Of a stretch of DNA of 64,000 nt, positions 1-62,722 are shown piece after piece. A program made the position numbers and the translations under genes. The number at the start of each line of letters is the position of its first letter. The first letter of the stretch is position 1. The stretch is taken from contig NC_085866.1 of NCBI RefSeq assembly GCF_034702125.1, forward strand, positions 17,489,815 through 17,553,814. The letters run 5' to 3'. The stretch comes from Engraulis encrasicolus (taxonomy: Eukaryota; Chordata; Actinopteri; Clupeiformes; Engraulidae). The notes under the pieces are model-generated. The model searched no databases. It was given only the letters and a program-made list of their open reading frames with translations, and was not told where the DNA came from.

Positions 1-187
1 AGACAGACATATTCACAAATAAATACACGGCGGGCAAAACATAACCTTCTGGCGAAGGTAAATATCATACACCATGGTCTCAGAACACTTTGTAAAACAA
101 AAAAAATAAAAATAAAATAATAATACAAATAATAAAGTAAAATATCAAAGATTTTAAAACTTGATTGTCTAATATGTTGCCATATTA

Positions 188-490
<303 letters not shown>

Positions 491-837
491 ATGAGATCAA
501 AAGAAGTATAACAATAGATTGGGACAAAAACAAAAGATAATTAACAATCAGACCACAATGTGTATGAGATCAAAAATAAAATAGTATAACAATAGAATAG
601 GACAAAAAGAAAAGATAATGAACAATCAGCCCTGCCGTAGTAAGTATATAAGTTTGTAGAGAGTATTTATCTACCGTGTACTAAAATGTACATAATACTA
701 CAGTACTGTGGTGCTGGGAAGCTGCCAAATGTCAATTAAAAATGTTCTATCAAAAAGCTTCCTTGGAATAAATACATTTCTGTCAGATCCTCTCTCGTCA
801 AAAATGAGACGGGAAACAGAGATACATTTCAGAGGCT

Positions 838-982
838 TTATTTCTGAATGCAGACATTTCTGTTTGGCTCTGCTCGGAGGAAGTTCCCCTGCTTCTCCAT
901 GAGCTCCATGGAAGCCAATACAGGGAACAGCAGCATCCTCAGGTGGATTGCCTTCCATTTCGCTGTAAAGGCAACGTCCCCC
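838..982 (-). CDS. possible terminal exon of an unidentified minus-strand gene
   Basis: On the minus strand an acceptor-like TGTTCTAG precedes an open frame of about 47 codons, starting (after one split base) GDVAFTAKWKAIHL and ending NRNVCIQK then TAA. An AATAAA polyadenylation hexamer overlaps the stop codon. The peptide looks non-repetitive, but I do not recognise it and found no partner exons in the window. It could be the 3' end of a gene whose other exons lie elsewhere, or chance. Nothing here shows a function. Confidence 0.25.
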
Positions 983-2427
983 CTAGAACAGAGCAAGCAA
1001 CAATTACAACAGTATGAAATTGTTTGGCAATGATTAGCCTAGTCAGGTGGAGCAGGGAAGGTGGTGGGAGCAACTCAAATAGCAAAAACGAAATGACAGG
1101 AAAACAATTTCGTTAGTTTAAATGAAGCGTGCCAAAGGTCAGCATCCAGTTGTGAGCAGCAGCTGATTAACCAAAGCGCAGCCGATTCGTGGAGAGCTGT
1201 ATAGGTTGGGTCTTCGGCAGCCAATAGGCAAAAGGACGTGTTGACTACGTGATCTGCCAGAACTATTGCAGGTTGCTTGATAAAAAATAATGATAAATGA
1301 TCACCAAGTTATCATGTTTCAATTTATTTTCTTACACATTATTATAAATTTCACAAAGTATCACAAAAGGCAGAAAGACATTAAGTGATGTTATTGCATT
1401 TTACTGTAGCTTATAATACTGTGAGGTGTACCCAGAGATTTTACTTAGGCCTACTCTAAACACAACACATTATACCAGTTTTACATCTTGAGCAATTAAA
1501 TACAATGTATTACATTGGCTACATCAAGCATATTCCAGCTGTAAGAATTGTATGGCCATAAACCAGAAAGTGGAGCTGGTCCAGTTCAACCTCAGACTTC
1601 CAGGGCAACAATGGCACCACCTAGTGGCCGCACTCTATTTCACCCAGATCTAACAGGTCAAAAGAATAAACAGAATTGTCAACACAGTTGAAGGTAAATG
1701 CACATAGATGCAGCCAGTCTTAAAGGTTGAACAAGTGTATTTTCCCTGGTCTTAAACCGAGAGTTAAATCCAGTAACAGTGACAGCAGTAACACAGGCAA
1801 CAGTCCCCCAGTTTCACATGTTCTTCCATCTCTACCAGCCACTGGGTGGCACAGGTACGTGTAGCCCCATGTCCTCCCCATGTCCTCCTGCCTCACCTCC
1901 TCCGCTCTTGGCTCGACGGCCTGGAGACGCCTGTTGGTACTGAGCAGGGGGTGAGGAACCTTTTTCATTCGAAGGGCCACTTCAAATTTGCTAACGTCCT
2001 CCAAGGCCATACTATGGACACAAACCAGGATTTCCCCCTACACTTTGGGCATGGTATATTGAAGGTGGCCACCTTTACAACAGACCCCACCTTCACTTAA
2101 CCTTGTTCACATGCAGATCCATCTGGAACTTCAGCGTTTGTCTATAGCTCTGACAAGGCGGGGGTGTATTGAAAAAAAAAATCTCGAACCTGATTGGAGA
2201 ATTCAATGTTTGTGTCATTTTGAATGACGTACTACCGGTACTTCAACCAATCATATTGAAAGCGGATGTTGTGCTACTGTGTTGTTGCGCACGATCATAC
2301 CTGTTAACACCCCGCTCCACGATTGTGATTCGATCTGTGTGATCGAGTATGGTGTGCACGTAGCACTTCGGGCTCAACTCGCCTCGCCCCGAGACCCTTT
2401 TGCGAGCTATCGAAGTTCCCCTGAAAA
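983..2427. other. intergenic stretch without a recognised gene
   Basis: I see no convincing exon. About 1945-2010 carries a sequence of the type GAGGAACCTTTTTCATTCGA followed by a GGGCCAC motif. It resembles the end of the hAT-like element at 14690-15403 and is probably a decayed copy. The rest is unassigned single-copy-looking DNA. Confidence 0.5.
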
Positions 2428-2429
2428 TA

Positions 2430-3853
2430 CAGTTGAGGACGATATTATTAGCCTCCCTCCTGAAATTTCTCTTGATTTTTCAGTGAGAATGATCATTATG
2501 AGCCGTTTCTGTTATTCTGGAAACAAATACACTGATGGAGATAATGTCCAATGAGTTGAATTTGCATTTTTCTATCGTTACAATGAGCTTAAGCAAAAAA
2601 GGGCAAAAATGACAAGGACAAAGTACTTAGAATCATTAATAGTCAATATGACGCCGTATGAACCCAAAACTGACAACAGACACTTTGATCAGTTGTTACC
2701 TAGGTTGCTTATGCCCCACTGTGGCCCATTTCTTCACTGCAAAGTGTTCTAGCTGGTCCAAATTGCATGGATGCTGAGCATAGACATTTGCCACAGACTC
2801 TCAGTGGGATTGAGGACTGGACGTTGAGCAGGTCATTCCAGTATCATGGTTTTAGTGTCCTTGAAGAACCTCTGAACTATTTTAAATGTTTACTTTGGGT
2901 TACAATGTTGTTGGAGGACCCAGCAATCCAGATCCAGACCCAGACTCCCTGTGTCTGAGGCTGAATAGCAGTCTAAAAACTTGATGCCCCCACCACTATG
3001 TGTAACTGTGGAAACTTTACTAAAGGTGGTGCATATCAGAGTGTTATGGAGTTTTGCCTATGAACATTTGAAAGTCAAAAATGAGTTTTGAAAGTCTCTG
3101 CTTTCATCTGATGAGATTCAATTTCACCTTCTTTGATGCATGAATTCTGCTTCTGTCAAGTGAAGAAAGGGGTAGTCCTTAAAACTTCATAACATGGTTT
3201 CCAGAATTAAATATGGTGGTGGAAGCATCATTCTGTGGCAGCCTCAGCCACAGGAACCCTTGTTTAGGTGTATGACACCATAAAAACAGAAGATTATGAT
3301 AGAATGTGGAGGGTGAACATCCAAAAATATGATCATAGAGGAAGCTAAGATCTTCACTGGATCTTCCAATAAGATAATAACCCAAAACTTTGATCCAAAA
3401 TTTTTCAAATGTTCTTCAAGGTTACTAAAACCATGATCATGTTGTGATTCAGATCTCAATCCTTTAGATAGTCTTTGAGGAGTGCTGAAAATGAATGTCC
3501 ATCCTCAACATCCATGCAATTTGGATCACTTTAACTATTTGCAAAAAATCCCTGGTAGGGCATGTGCCAACATAGTGAACAACTAATTCAAGTGCCTGAT
3601 GTCAGTTTTGGTTCATAAATGGCACTCTATTGACTATTAATGATGAGGGGGCTAATAAATGTGCCATTTTTACCCTTTTTTGTTTAAACTCATTGTGAAA
3701 ATGGAAAAATCCAAATTCAACTCATTGGACATTATCTCCATCAGTGTATTTGTTTCCAGAATAACAGAAATTGTTCATAATGGTCCTTCTCACTGAGAAA
3801 TCAAGAAAGATGTCTAATTTCAGGAGGGGGGCTAATAATATCGTCCTCAACTG
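2430..3853 (+). mobile_element. degenerate Tc1/mariner-like DNA transposon with about 150-bp inverted repeats
   Basis: The ends are inverted copies: CAGTTGAGGACGATATTATT at the left, and its reverse complement at the right ending CTCAACTG. The similarity continues inward for about 140-150 bp with small indels. A TA dinucleotide sits at each outer edge (2428-2429 and 3854-3855), the target duplication expected for Tc1/mariner insertion. The interior resembles a Tc1-type transposase gene in sense orientation but is full of stops and frameshifts, so it is inactive. A related solo end lies at 39278-39375. Confidence 0.85.
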
Positions 3854-3942
3854 TATAAATCAAATGTATTGCAAAAGTAATTTCTGAAATTGCTGTACAA
3901 AACGTCACATTTCATGTGAAACTGCATAACATTAAAATGATA

Positions 3943-3992
3943 TCGGAGGCTGCTTCCTTGGCGGAGGTCTACACTCTCTGAGTGCATTTCTA
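3943..3992 (-). repeat. fragment of the CTTGGCGG-type repeat
   Basis: CTTCCTTGGCGGAGGTCTAC followed by ACTCTCTGAGTGC is the reverse complement of the head of the repeat at 23396-23641, here cut down to about 50 bp. Confidence 0.55.
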
Positions 3993-4169
3993 GTTTGTCA
4001 ATGTATTTTGCTAATGTAACAAGTTGAACATTTGCCTTATCTGATAGTGCTCGTGTTTCTTTACTGATAAAAGGCTGCTATTCATTGGGGTAACCATGCA
4101 GTAAATGGGGATGCACCTGCAGAGGTCACAATTCACAGGTGGGTGACTCCAGCTCTGTCTCCTATCCAA

Positions 4170-4640
4170 CTAGTTCACCACCACTCACACCAAGGTTGGG
4201 AATTTTTTGGCCAAAGGGCCAGATTGTGTGTAGAATATTGACCAAAGTGAAAGATGTTGCAGACAACTTTCCTGTGTCAGTATTAATAAGAAATGTTGTA
4301 ATGACATGTCATTCCCGCACATTGTAATGGAATGTAGCTAGGGCCTACGTATGTCCTTGGTTAATCTAAAGTTCGCAAGACCCCTGTTTTAGATAGCCAT
4401 TTTAAGAAATTTTAGGGACTGTATGAATATGTAGGCCTAATTAAAAGTTCTTGGAAGGCTCTGTGGGCCATAGTGTCTCAGCGGGCGCATGTGGCCCCCG
4501 GGTCTGAGTTTGCCCACCTCTACTCTAGATAGAACTACTATATAGAGTAGGCCAGTGGTTCCCAAACTAGGGGTCATGACCCCTAAGGGAGTCACGGAGG
4601 TACTGCAGAGGGGTCACACACAGAAAGGACTGTTTGCATA
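4170..4640. repeat. decayed hAT-like element ends
   Basis: Two stretches look like worn hAT MITE fragments. About 4190-4520 runs from AAGGTTGGGAATTTTTTGGC with GGGCC motifs to GGGTCTGAGTTTGCCCACC. The second starts CCAGTGGTTCCCAAACTAGG with a GGGGTCATGACCCC palindrome at about 4570-4585. No target duplications could be fixed. The remaining sequence to 4747 shows nothing I recognise. Confidence 0.45.
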
Positions 4641-4749
4641 AAACCTTGAATATGTGCTTTCATAACCTTTGCATAGGCCTACATTGTTGGTAACAATATT
4701 TCCTTCAATGGGTAATACAATGAATTACTCTTACTATTACTGTAATATA

Positions 4750-6175
4750 GGGTAGATTCAGGTAGAGTGGGACACTTTTTAATAACATGCTGTTTAAACC
4801 ATCTAAATTCATCGGAATGTTTCCAATGCCTCTATATTATCATTAAATAGGTTGCTGTGAATAAATCAAAGAGGAAATGATTTCAATTAATTAACTAATA
4901 AAACACTTTTTTACCCCTTGAAGACCAGCTGACAGCCCCTTAACAAAATCGAATCTTTCAGGTTGAGTGGGACACTTTGTCAGGTTGAGTGGGACAATAT
5001 TTTGTGATCAAATTTGACTTATAGGGGCAATTGAAAATTTTGTTTTATAGCATATGAAAACATTTATCAGAATGTATTGTCACCAAGTAATATAAAAATC
5101 ACACATTTGGAGACTCATGGATATTATGGTTAAGGCCTATCCGCCACCACCACCATGCCCACTGTCGGTACATCCACCCCATATCCACCACTGCAGCAGA
5201 TATTTCATTTTACCACTATAACTTTTGAAGTGGGGCACATATTTGCACCAAACTTGGTGTGCTATCACAGTATAAAATGTAAATAAAGTGGTAAAATTTT
5301 GGAGTTAAACACTTTCAAGATGGTCCACTTTTCAAGATGGCTGACCTATGGTTTGTGCAATTGTAGTTGCGCAACTTTTCGACATGTGAATTTTCTAAAC
5401 AAAACAGCATTTTGTGAGCAAAATCTTATCTGGTTTGCCATCACTTCATAAGAGATACATTTAGTAATTACATTTTGGCGTTTTCAAATGCTTAGGATGG
5501 CAGTAATTTTGTACAAACCTGAGATTTGGGGGATTTCATGGTATACATGTCTGGCTGTGGAGGGTGACTGCATAGGCCCAGGTTTTTTTGCAGACAACAA
5601 TAAATTACAAGGAATTTTGATATTGATATTGATATATATTGATTGAAAATATTGATTAATACAATATTAAGGAAAAAAAAATGAAGAAATTTCTGAATTA
5701 GACATATTAACATGAATAAAAGCACTGTCCCACTCAACCTGAAATGCCCTGTCCCACTCAACCTAACATTTTCATGTTGAGTGGGACAGTGTTTTAAGTG
5801 CAATTTTCATAAAAAATAAATAATGTTTCATTTTAAATGATGGTGATTTATAATAACACTCACATTATGATCCATTAAAAGCTAAAATATATATTCTTAC
5901 CCTATAAAGGACAGAGTTATCACCCTTAGGGTGCAGAAATACCCAATCACTTGCACGGTGTGAATTCTGTCAGGTTCAAGAGGTGACACAACTTGAACTA
6001 CAAAAAAAAGGATCATCTTTGTGATGTCAGACCAATCAAATCATTGTTTCTTGTCCACTAGATATTCGGCAATAATCCACTATATCTGTGATTGGGCAAA
6101 AAAATGACCCTTTATTTGACCAATAACCTTAAGTGTCCCACTCAACCTGATGTCCCACTCAACCTGAATCTACCC
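4750..6175. mobile_element. 1.4-kb inverted-repeat element with iterated CAGGTTGAGTGGGACA motif
   Basis: The left end GGGTAGATTCAGGTAGAGTG and the right end GTTGAGTGGGACA/TCAGG...CTGAATCTACCC are inverted copies, flanked on both sides by TA. The motif CAGGTTGAGTGGGACA or a close variant occurs about eight times: near 4760, 4959 and 4981 forward; 5726 and 5750 reversed; 5774 forward; 6134 and 6151 reversed. No coding capacity is visible. The family is unassigned, and the TA flank would fit a TA-targeting DNA transposon. Confidence 0.65.
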
Positions 6176-6442
6176 TACCTTTCCTGTGGTTAACATTAAA
6201 CTTCTGTAAAAAATATGGTCTGACATTTAGAAATGGGAGGTAGGGGGGTTTTGGACATTGAGAGTAGTTTTTGGCTGGTCCATAGCTCTACATCAGAACT
6301 ACCTGTAGAACTAGCGCTAGAGAGCCTATGGCTCTTTCTCTGCATCTGTCCATTCCAACAACACATGGTCCAGAGGTCAGCGGCGTCGATTGATGCTGTT
6401 CAGTCAGTAGGACAGGTTGGCTGGCTCGTCGCTTAAACCAAG

Positions 6443-50414
<43,972 letters not shown>

Positions 50415-50717
50415 ACAGAGTCCTACACTATCGTGATACAAACATCAATACAGTTACAACTATAGGATAAGTATGCTTACCCAAAGAAGTTCATCATTTG
50501 TAGTTCACTTGATGGTTTAAAATGTTATATGTTATTTCATTTTTTGAGACAGACCATATATATTTCACAGTATGACGAATTTTACTTTAAATGGTTATCA
50601 TGTTTATTGACTCTAAATGTTTATCACGTTATCACAATGTTTGAAAGTCCCTGAGTTCAGTGGGTTGCTTCTGTTTCTTCATCTTTTTTTGTTGTGAATA
50701 TAGCAGTCACGTTTTGC

Positions 50718-50723
50718 AATAAA
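50718..50723 (+). terminator. rnf17: rnf17 polyadenylation signal
   Basis: AATAAA about 300 bp after the stop codon, in an AT-rich 3' UTR. Cleavage is expected some 15-30 bp downstream. Confidence 0.75.
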
Positions 50724-50741
50724 TTCTTATTTGAAACATTC

Positions 50742-52730
50742 ACATTTTCATTCTGTAGCTATGACGTTGGTTATGATGTGAAAAGTTTGATTCTGACGTA
50801 ATGCTCCACAAATTTCTGTAAACAACAAAACAGATTGAGAAAATGGCCTTAAATAACATGCATATATATAGCATATATGTTGAGCTAGATTCATCGAGCA
50901 TAGTGGCTGAAGTCAGGCCTGGAACAGAATGTTACTTTCATTTTTTACTGATAGGTGGTCACAAAAACATTAGGGTCATCCCACGCCAGTTGAACAAATC
51001 TCAACGCACTTGCGTCTTCAAATACTTTGTATTCTGAAGATATTACTAGGTGTTACACCAGGGATTACCAAACGTAACTATGACAAGACCCCCTTTCACA
51101 ACCATAGTTTAGTCTTGTGAGTCAGTGACCCACAGAGATATATAAAATAATGATAATTTAGCAATGTTCACAGATGCAACATATTGGTATAGTGCAGTTC
51201 TTAAATTATGGGAATATTGTTAAAGGGACAGTCAAGGGCATTTTGAAGTAAAATCTAAATGCTAGAGGTGGTCAAATACTGACCATAGGCCATAGATTGG
51301 TGCAAATCGGTGCTCCCTGTGCGAAGATTGCGCTATGATATGTGGTGCCTAAAGGTCAATTTCTAAACCCTCCACGTAAAAAACAAATTGCACACTGCAG
51401 AAACGTCACACCACTTTATAAACCATCCAACAACAAAGTTACAAGCCTTACCATCAAAACCATACGTATGCTTGGTTCACACATTATTGGCATGGGAACA
51501 TTACAAAACAACTTTATTAGCAGCCTTTCACTTACCAATTGTTGATATGCGCGTGCCTGCGAAATCCCATAACAATCAATAGACGATATTCACATATAGC
51601 AAGCAATCATCTTCTCTTAAACAGCTGTGGTAAACTATTGAAAACATTACAACAATATTACTAACCATGTAACACACAGCATTTAGTAATGCTAACCTTG
51701 CAGTATATCACACTGCCGCTTTGATTTGAAAACAAGTGCAAGTCTCGTTCCGGTTCTGAAATCACGTGAGTTTCTTTGCATGAAGAGTAATATAAAGAGT
51801 ATTTCAGACTAATACAAAGTAGCGGAGGGTGCAATTGATCGAATTAGAGTTAACTCACAACGCTACTACTATGGTTGTTACGTTTTTTTCAGCGACTATT
51901 ACCACATTCCAGTGATAGAACTTTGTGTGTCAAGGGGCTAGTATGTACTACGAGTAGAGTAGAGTAGAGTAGAGCGCTTGAATTAATACCGAAGGAAATT
52001 AAGATGTCTGTCAGTTTACATAAATACACAAATGCAAAACATACACGAAGATCTAATACACATGATTGTACATTGCAGTAAACATATAGCACACACTTGA
52101 AATAGAAATTACGAAATAGACAAAAATAGATAAAAAACATAAATTGAAACACAGAGCTGTTCAGACTTACCACACCACTTCGGCACCCGGAAGTGTAAGT
52201 ACTAAAATGAAGTATGTAAGTACTAAAATGAAGTGATTTTTTTCCCTCTTCCACTTTTACTTCACTATATATTTACAGGGCCGTTATACTTTTACTTCTA
52301 AACATTTTTAAATGTATTGAAGTAACTAGTTGTTTATGATGAGTAAAGCCTAAGTAAGATAACCTGGAGGCAGTGGTTAACCTGTTCGTGTGAGAGGTTT
52401 CACTTACAATACGATTAGACTTTATTGTCAGTACTTTAACTTTCAGTACTTCAGAAATATTTTTCAAACACATCTACTTGCCAGACATTTTGAATACTTT
52501 AGTACTTCCATTTGAGTATGGTATTAAAAGAGCAGTTCCACTTCTACTCAACTCGGTTTCTTCATATAGCACTTATACTCCACTCCTCCAGTCCAGCCAT
52601 TATCCAGTGATTCTCAAACTGTGGGCCGGGCCCCACTGGTTTGCCCTGAAGGTATTCCAAGTGGGCCTTGAAATCATTTCCCCAAAAATCAAAATAATAT
52701 TTGCGTACATCTACTCATCGACTCCCCTAT
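50742..52730. other. intergenic, no gene recognised
   Basis: TTAAAGGGACAGTCAAGGGC at about 51223 looks like one end of a MITE. A (TAGAG)n run sits at about 51951-51975. GTGATTCTCAAACTGTGGGC at about 52608 is a worn hAT-like end. Otherwise nothing assignable. Confidence 0.45.
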
Positions 52731-52734
52731 GAAA

Positions 52735-53260
52735 ATTGGCCATGGTTAAACCTTGGTTTTCACGTTTAAAAAAAAAAAAAAAAATTAGCATGGTTCGGCA
52801 CATTTTTTTATTTATTTATTTTTTACTCAATGTGCGCTTAAGTGCCTTGCTCAAGGGCACTTCAGCCATGTCTGGAGGTGTAGGGAGGGGTAAGGCTGGG
52901 ATTCAAACCTGCAACTCTGTGAGACTTCAGTCCAACTCCCTAACTATTACACCACGGCTGTGAACAAGTTGTCATGGTACTTATGGGGTAACCATGAAAC
53001 CCACAATTAACCATGTTTTTTTGTTACCACGGTGTGGTTAAACCATAGTCACAAACCATGCTGGGAAAAAAACATGAAAACCATCAATAACCATGATCCA
53101 TGGTTAGTCAGGAACCATGGTTTTCATGGTTACCCAAAGAAACATGGATAAGCTATGTAGTGCAATGGTTGGTTCAGAGTACCTAGAGTAACCATGACAT
53201 ACCATGGTAAAACCATGGTTACTACTACATTGAAACCATGGTCGATTTTTGTAAGGGCTA
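52735..53260. repeat. CCATGGTT-rich repeat interrupted by a SINE
   Basis: At least a dozen copies of ACCATGG, CCATGGTT or AACCATG words in both orientations lie at 52735-52760 and 52985-53245, so the sequence can fold back on itself. A minus-strand SINE-type insert (about 52831-52960; reversed GGTTTGAATCC B box) divides it. Confidence 0.65.
52831..52960 (-). mobile_element. tRNA-derived SINE, minus strand
   Basis: On the minus strand: CAGCCGTGGTGTAATAGTTA (A-box-like), GCAGGTTTGAATCC (B box), then AGTGCCCTTGAGCAAGGCAC, the same body as the SINE at 22342. Confidence 0.7.
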
Positions 53261-53433
53261 CCTTCTGCAGATGTCCACCTCCTCGACCCCCATCACCTCA
53301 ACCAAATACCGGACCCTCTGAGACAGAGCCTTCACCGTCATCACTGCCTACCCAGCTGAAACTCTCTCCCCTAACCATCCGAAACTCTGACACACTACTT
53401 TCCTTCAAGCGCCATTCAAAAACCTTTTCAAAC

Positions 53434-53437
<4 letters not shown>

Positions 53438-53520
<83 letters not shown>
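53438..53520. repeat. (GT)n microsatellite
   Basis: About 41 GT units; Val/Cys and Thr/His frames over it are artefacts. Confidence 0.97.
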
Positions 53521-53523
<3 letters not shown>

Positions 53524-53654
53524 TGAACGTCCTGTAGGCCTAAAGCGTCTTTGAGAGAAGCACTATACAAAACAGATGTATTAGTAGTAGTAGTTTTTAT
53601 TGACTTTTCTTTGTGATTGCTCATGTTTGCCTGTATTTATGGTTTAATGTGTTC

Positions 53655-54115
53655 TTGGATTTTATACCTACAAAACCACAGCAGGAACGGCTCCAGCTTA
53701 TCTGAAAGACATGCTAGTAAAGACTTCAGTTCTTGGAAGAGAACTACGTTCTAAGCACTCCCAGTCAAGACTGTTCTCCGCCGTTCCTCAGTAGTGGAAT
53801 GGTCTCCCAGAGGCAGCAAGACCCATCTCTTTCAGCCGTCAAAAAGCAAGTATAATTTATCCTCTTTCGTGACTATCTTACTACACTAATGCTTGAGCTG
53901 CCATGGTCCCAGCGCCAGACTCTTTGACATGATGTGCATGTCTGTGTGTATGTACTCAACTTAAAAAACGAACCCTACTTTGCATCTGCATTTGTTGTTC
54001 TGTATATTTCCTGTGCATTTTTTTATGCTAGTGATGTTGACTATGATTATGTCCTCGACTGTGAGTCGCTCTGGTTAAAAAGCCTCTGCCAAATGCAATG
54101 TAATGTAATGTAATA
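53655..54115 (+). mobile_element. 3' end of an L2-like LINE
   Basis: The frame starting YKTTAGTAPAYLKDML and continuing RELRSKHSQSRLFSAVPQ then a stop resembles the C-terminal end of a reverse-transcriptase polyprotein (AxYLxxLL...RSxxxxxLxVP...WNxLP). The 3' tail GCCTCTGCCAAATGCAATGT with repeated AATGT is the L2-type end. Truncated and inactive. Confidence 0.7.
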
Positions 54116-54391
54116 TTTCTGGTTGCCTTAAATCGATTTTTTTCATCGTTGACAGCTATTTTGGAAAATGGCTGCCAGGGATTAAATGCCTTCTGAGTGC
54201 CTTTGATGCTACACCTGCCTTTGATGCCAGATGATCATGTCCCCTTTGTGAACCTTAAAAATAATTTACATGTTAATATGTTATTGTTTACTCCAGTTTC
54301 CCATCAAGCAATCTGGGATTGGTGGCCATTTTGAAAAATTGGTGCCAGGGACCAGATCTGAACACCTATGGCAAGGCAGTCTATAGAATGA

Positions 54392-54617
54392 GCAGTCATG
54401 GGTAAGCGATTAGGGTGTCAGACTTGTAATTAACCAGTGCTCTCTCCCAACCTCCTCCATGACTGAGGTTCCCTGAGCATGGTACCAACCTGCTGCACTG
54501 CTCCCTTTCGGCCGCCATTGGGGTTGCCTTCTTGCACGGGTGAGGCATACATGCAATTTTGTTGTGTGCACTTGTGTGCTGTGTCACAATGACAATGGGA
54601 GTTGGCGTTTCCCAGTT
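54392..54617 (+). mobile_element. tRNA-derived SINE lacking its B-box segment
   Basis: GCAGTCATGGGTAAGCGATT then GTGTCAGACTTG, followed directly by TAATTAACCAGTGCTCTCTC: compared with 13461-13785 about 50 bp including the B box is missing. The rest matches to GTTGGCGTTTCCCA. Confidence 0.75.
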
Positions 54618-54879
54618 CACTATGATTCCAAATCTGTTAAGACCCTTTTTGTGAGTCTACTTACCAAATGTCATTATATGTCACTGTTTAATAGGCTATT
54701 CATCAATATGATTAGAACACTTTTGGGTGGTTTTAATTGGCTACCACAATCCAATTCCCCATTAGGCCCACAATATCCACGTTTGACACCAGGGGCTAGA
54801 TCTTGAGGTGTTAGGCTACCATTCTAAATCAGATCAGACCGCTTTCTGGAGTTATTTTGTTTTGTTTTTTTTAATCGCG

Positions 54880-55236
54880 AAGTGGTCAATTACTGCGCAC
54901 AGCCGCTGGACTAGGGTGGCGGTAGCGTTCTATGATTGGGGGCTAGACTCGTCACACAGATACGGAACCGCTATTTGGGCGGAGTGAGAGAGGGAGCAGG
55001 CCAGCATGAGCATTTTCTAGAGCGCACGTCGTGTAGGATACTGGGGAGTGTCTTGCTCGATGTAGGCTAGATGCATTTTTTGTAGAACTGGAAAAGCAAC
55101 GGTGCGATTGTCCGTCCTTCGCTCGCCTTTGTCAGAGCGCTCTCATATCGCGGTGTGCTTTCATCGGCTACACTAGGCTACCTTTTCCTCTGGGAGATAT
55201 CCGTTTCGTTTTTAAATCGTCATCAAAGCGGAATGA
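54880..55236 (+). promoter_or_regulatory. likely promoter and 5' UTR of the MTCL gene
   Basis: The sequence becomes richer in CpG here. A reversed CCAAT box (ATTGG, 54935-54939) and a GC box (GGGCGG, 54978-54983) precede the coding exon by about 250-300 bp. No TATA box is clear. A short upstream frame starts at ATG 55233 (MNDKDKG, stop) and overlaps the main start at 55237. Placement is inferred. Confidence 0.35.
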
Positions 55237-62583
<7,347 letters not shown>

Positions 62584-62637
62584 TGATGTAATGGAAGATT
62601 ACATCATTTATGTGTGTGCATTATGTGCTGTATATTG

Positions 62638-62670
62638 TGTGTGTGAGAGAGAGAGAGTGTGCGAGAGAGA

Positions 62671-62720
<50 letters not shown>
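62638..62720. repeat. (GA)n microsatellite
   Basis: GAGA repeats interrupted by GTGTGC and GTGTGA, encoding spurious Arg/Glu frames. Confidence 0.95.
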
Positions 62721-62722
<2 letters not shown>

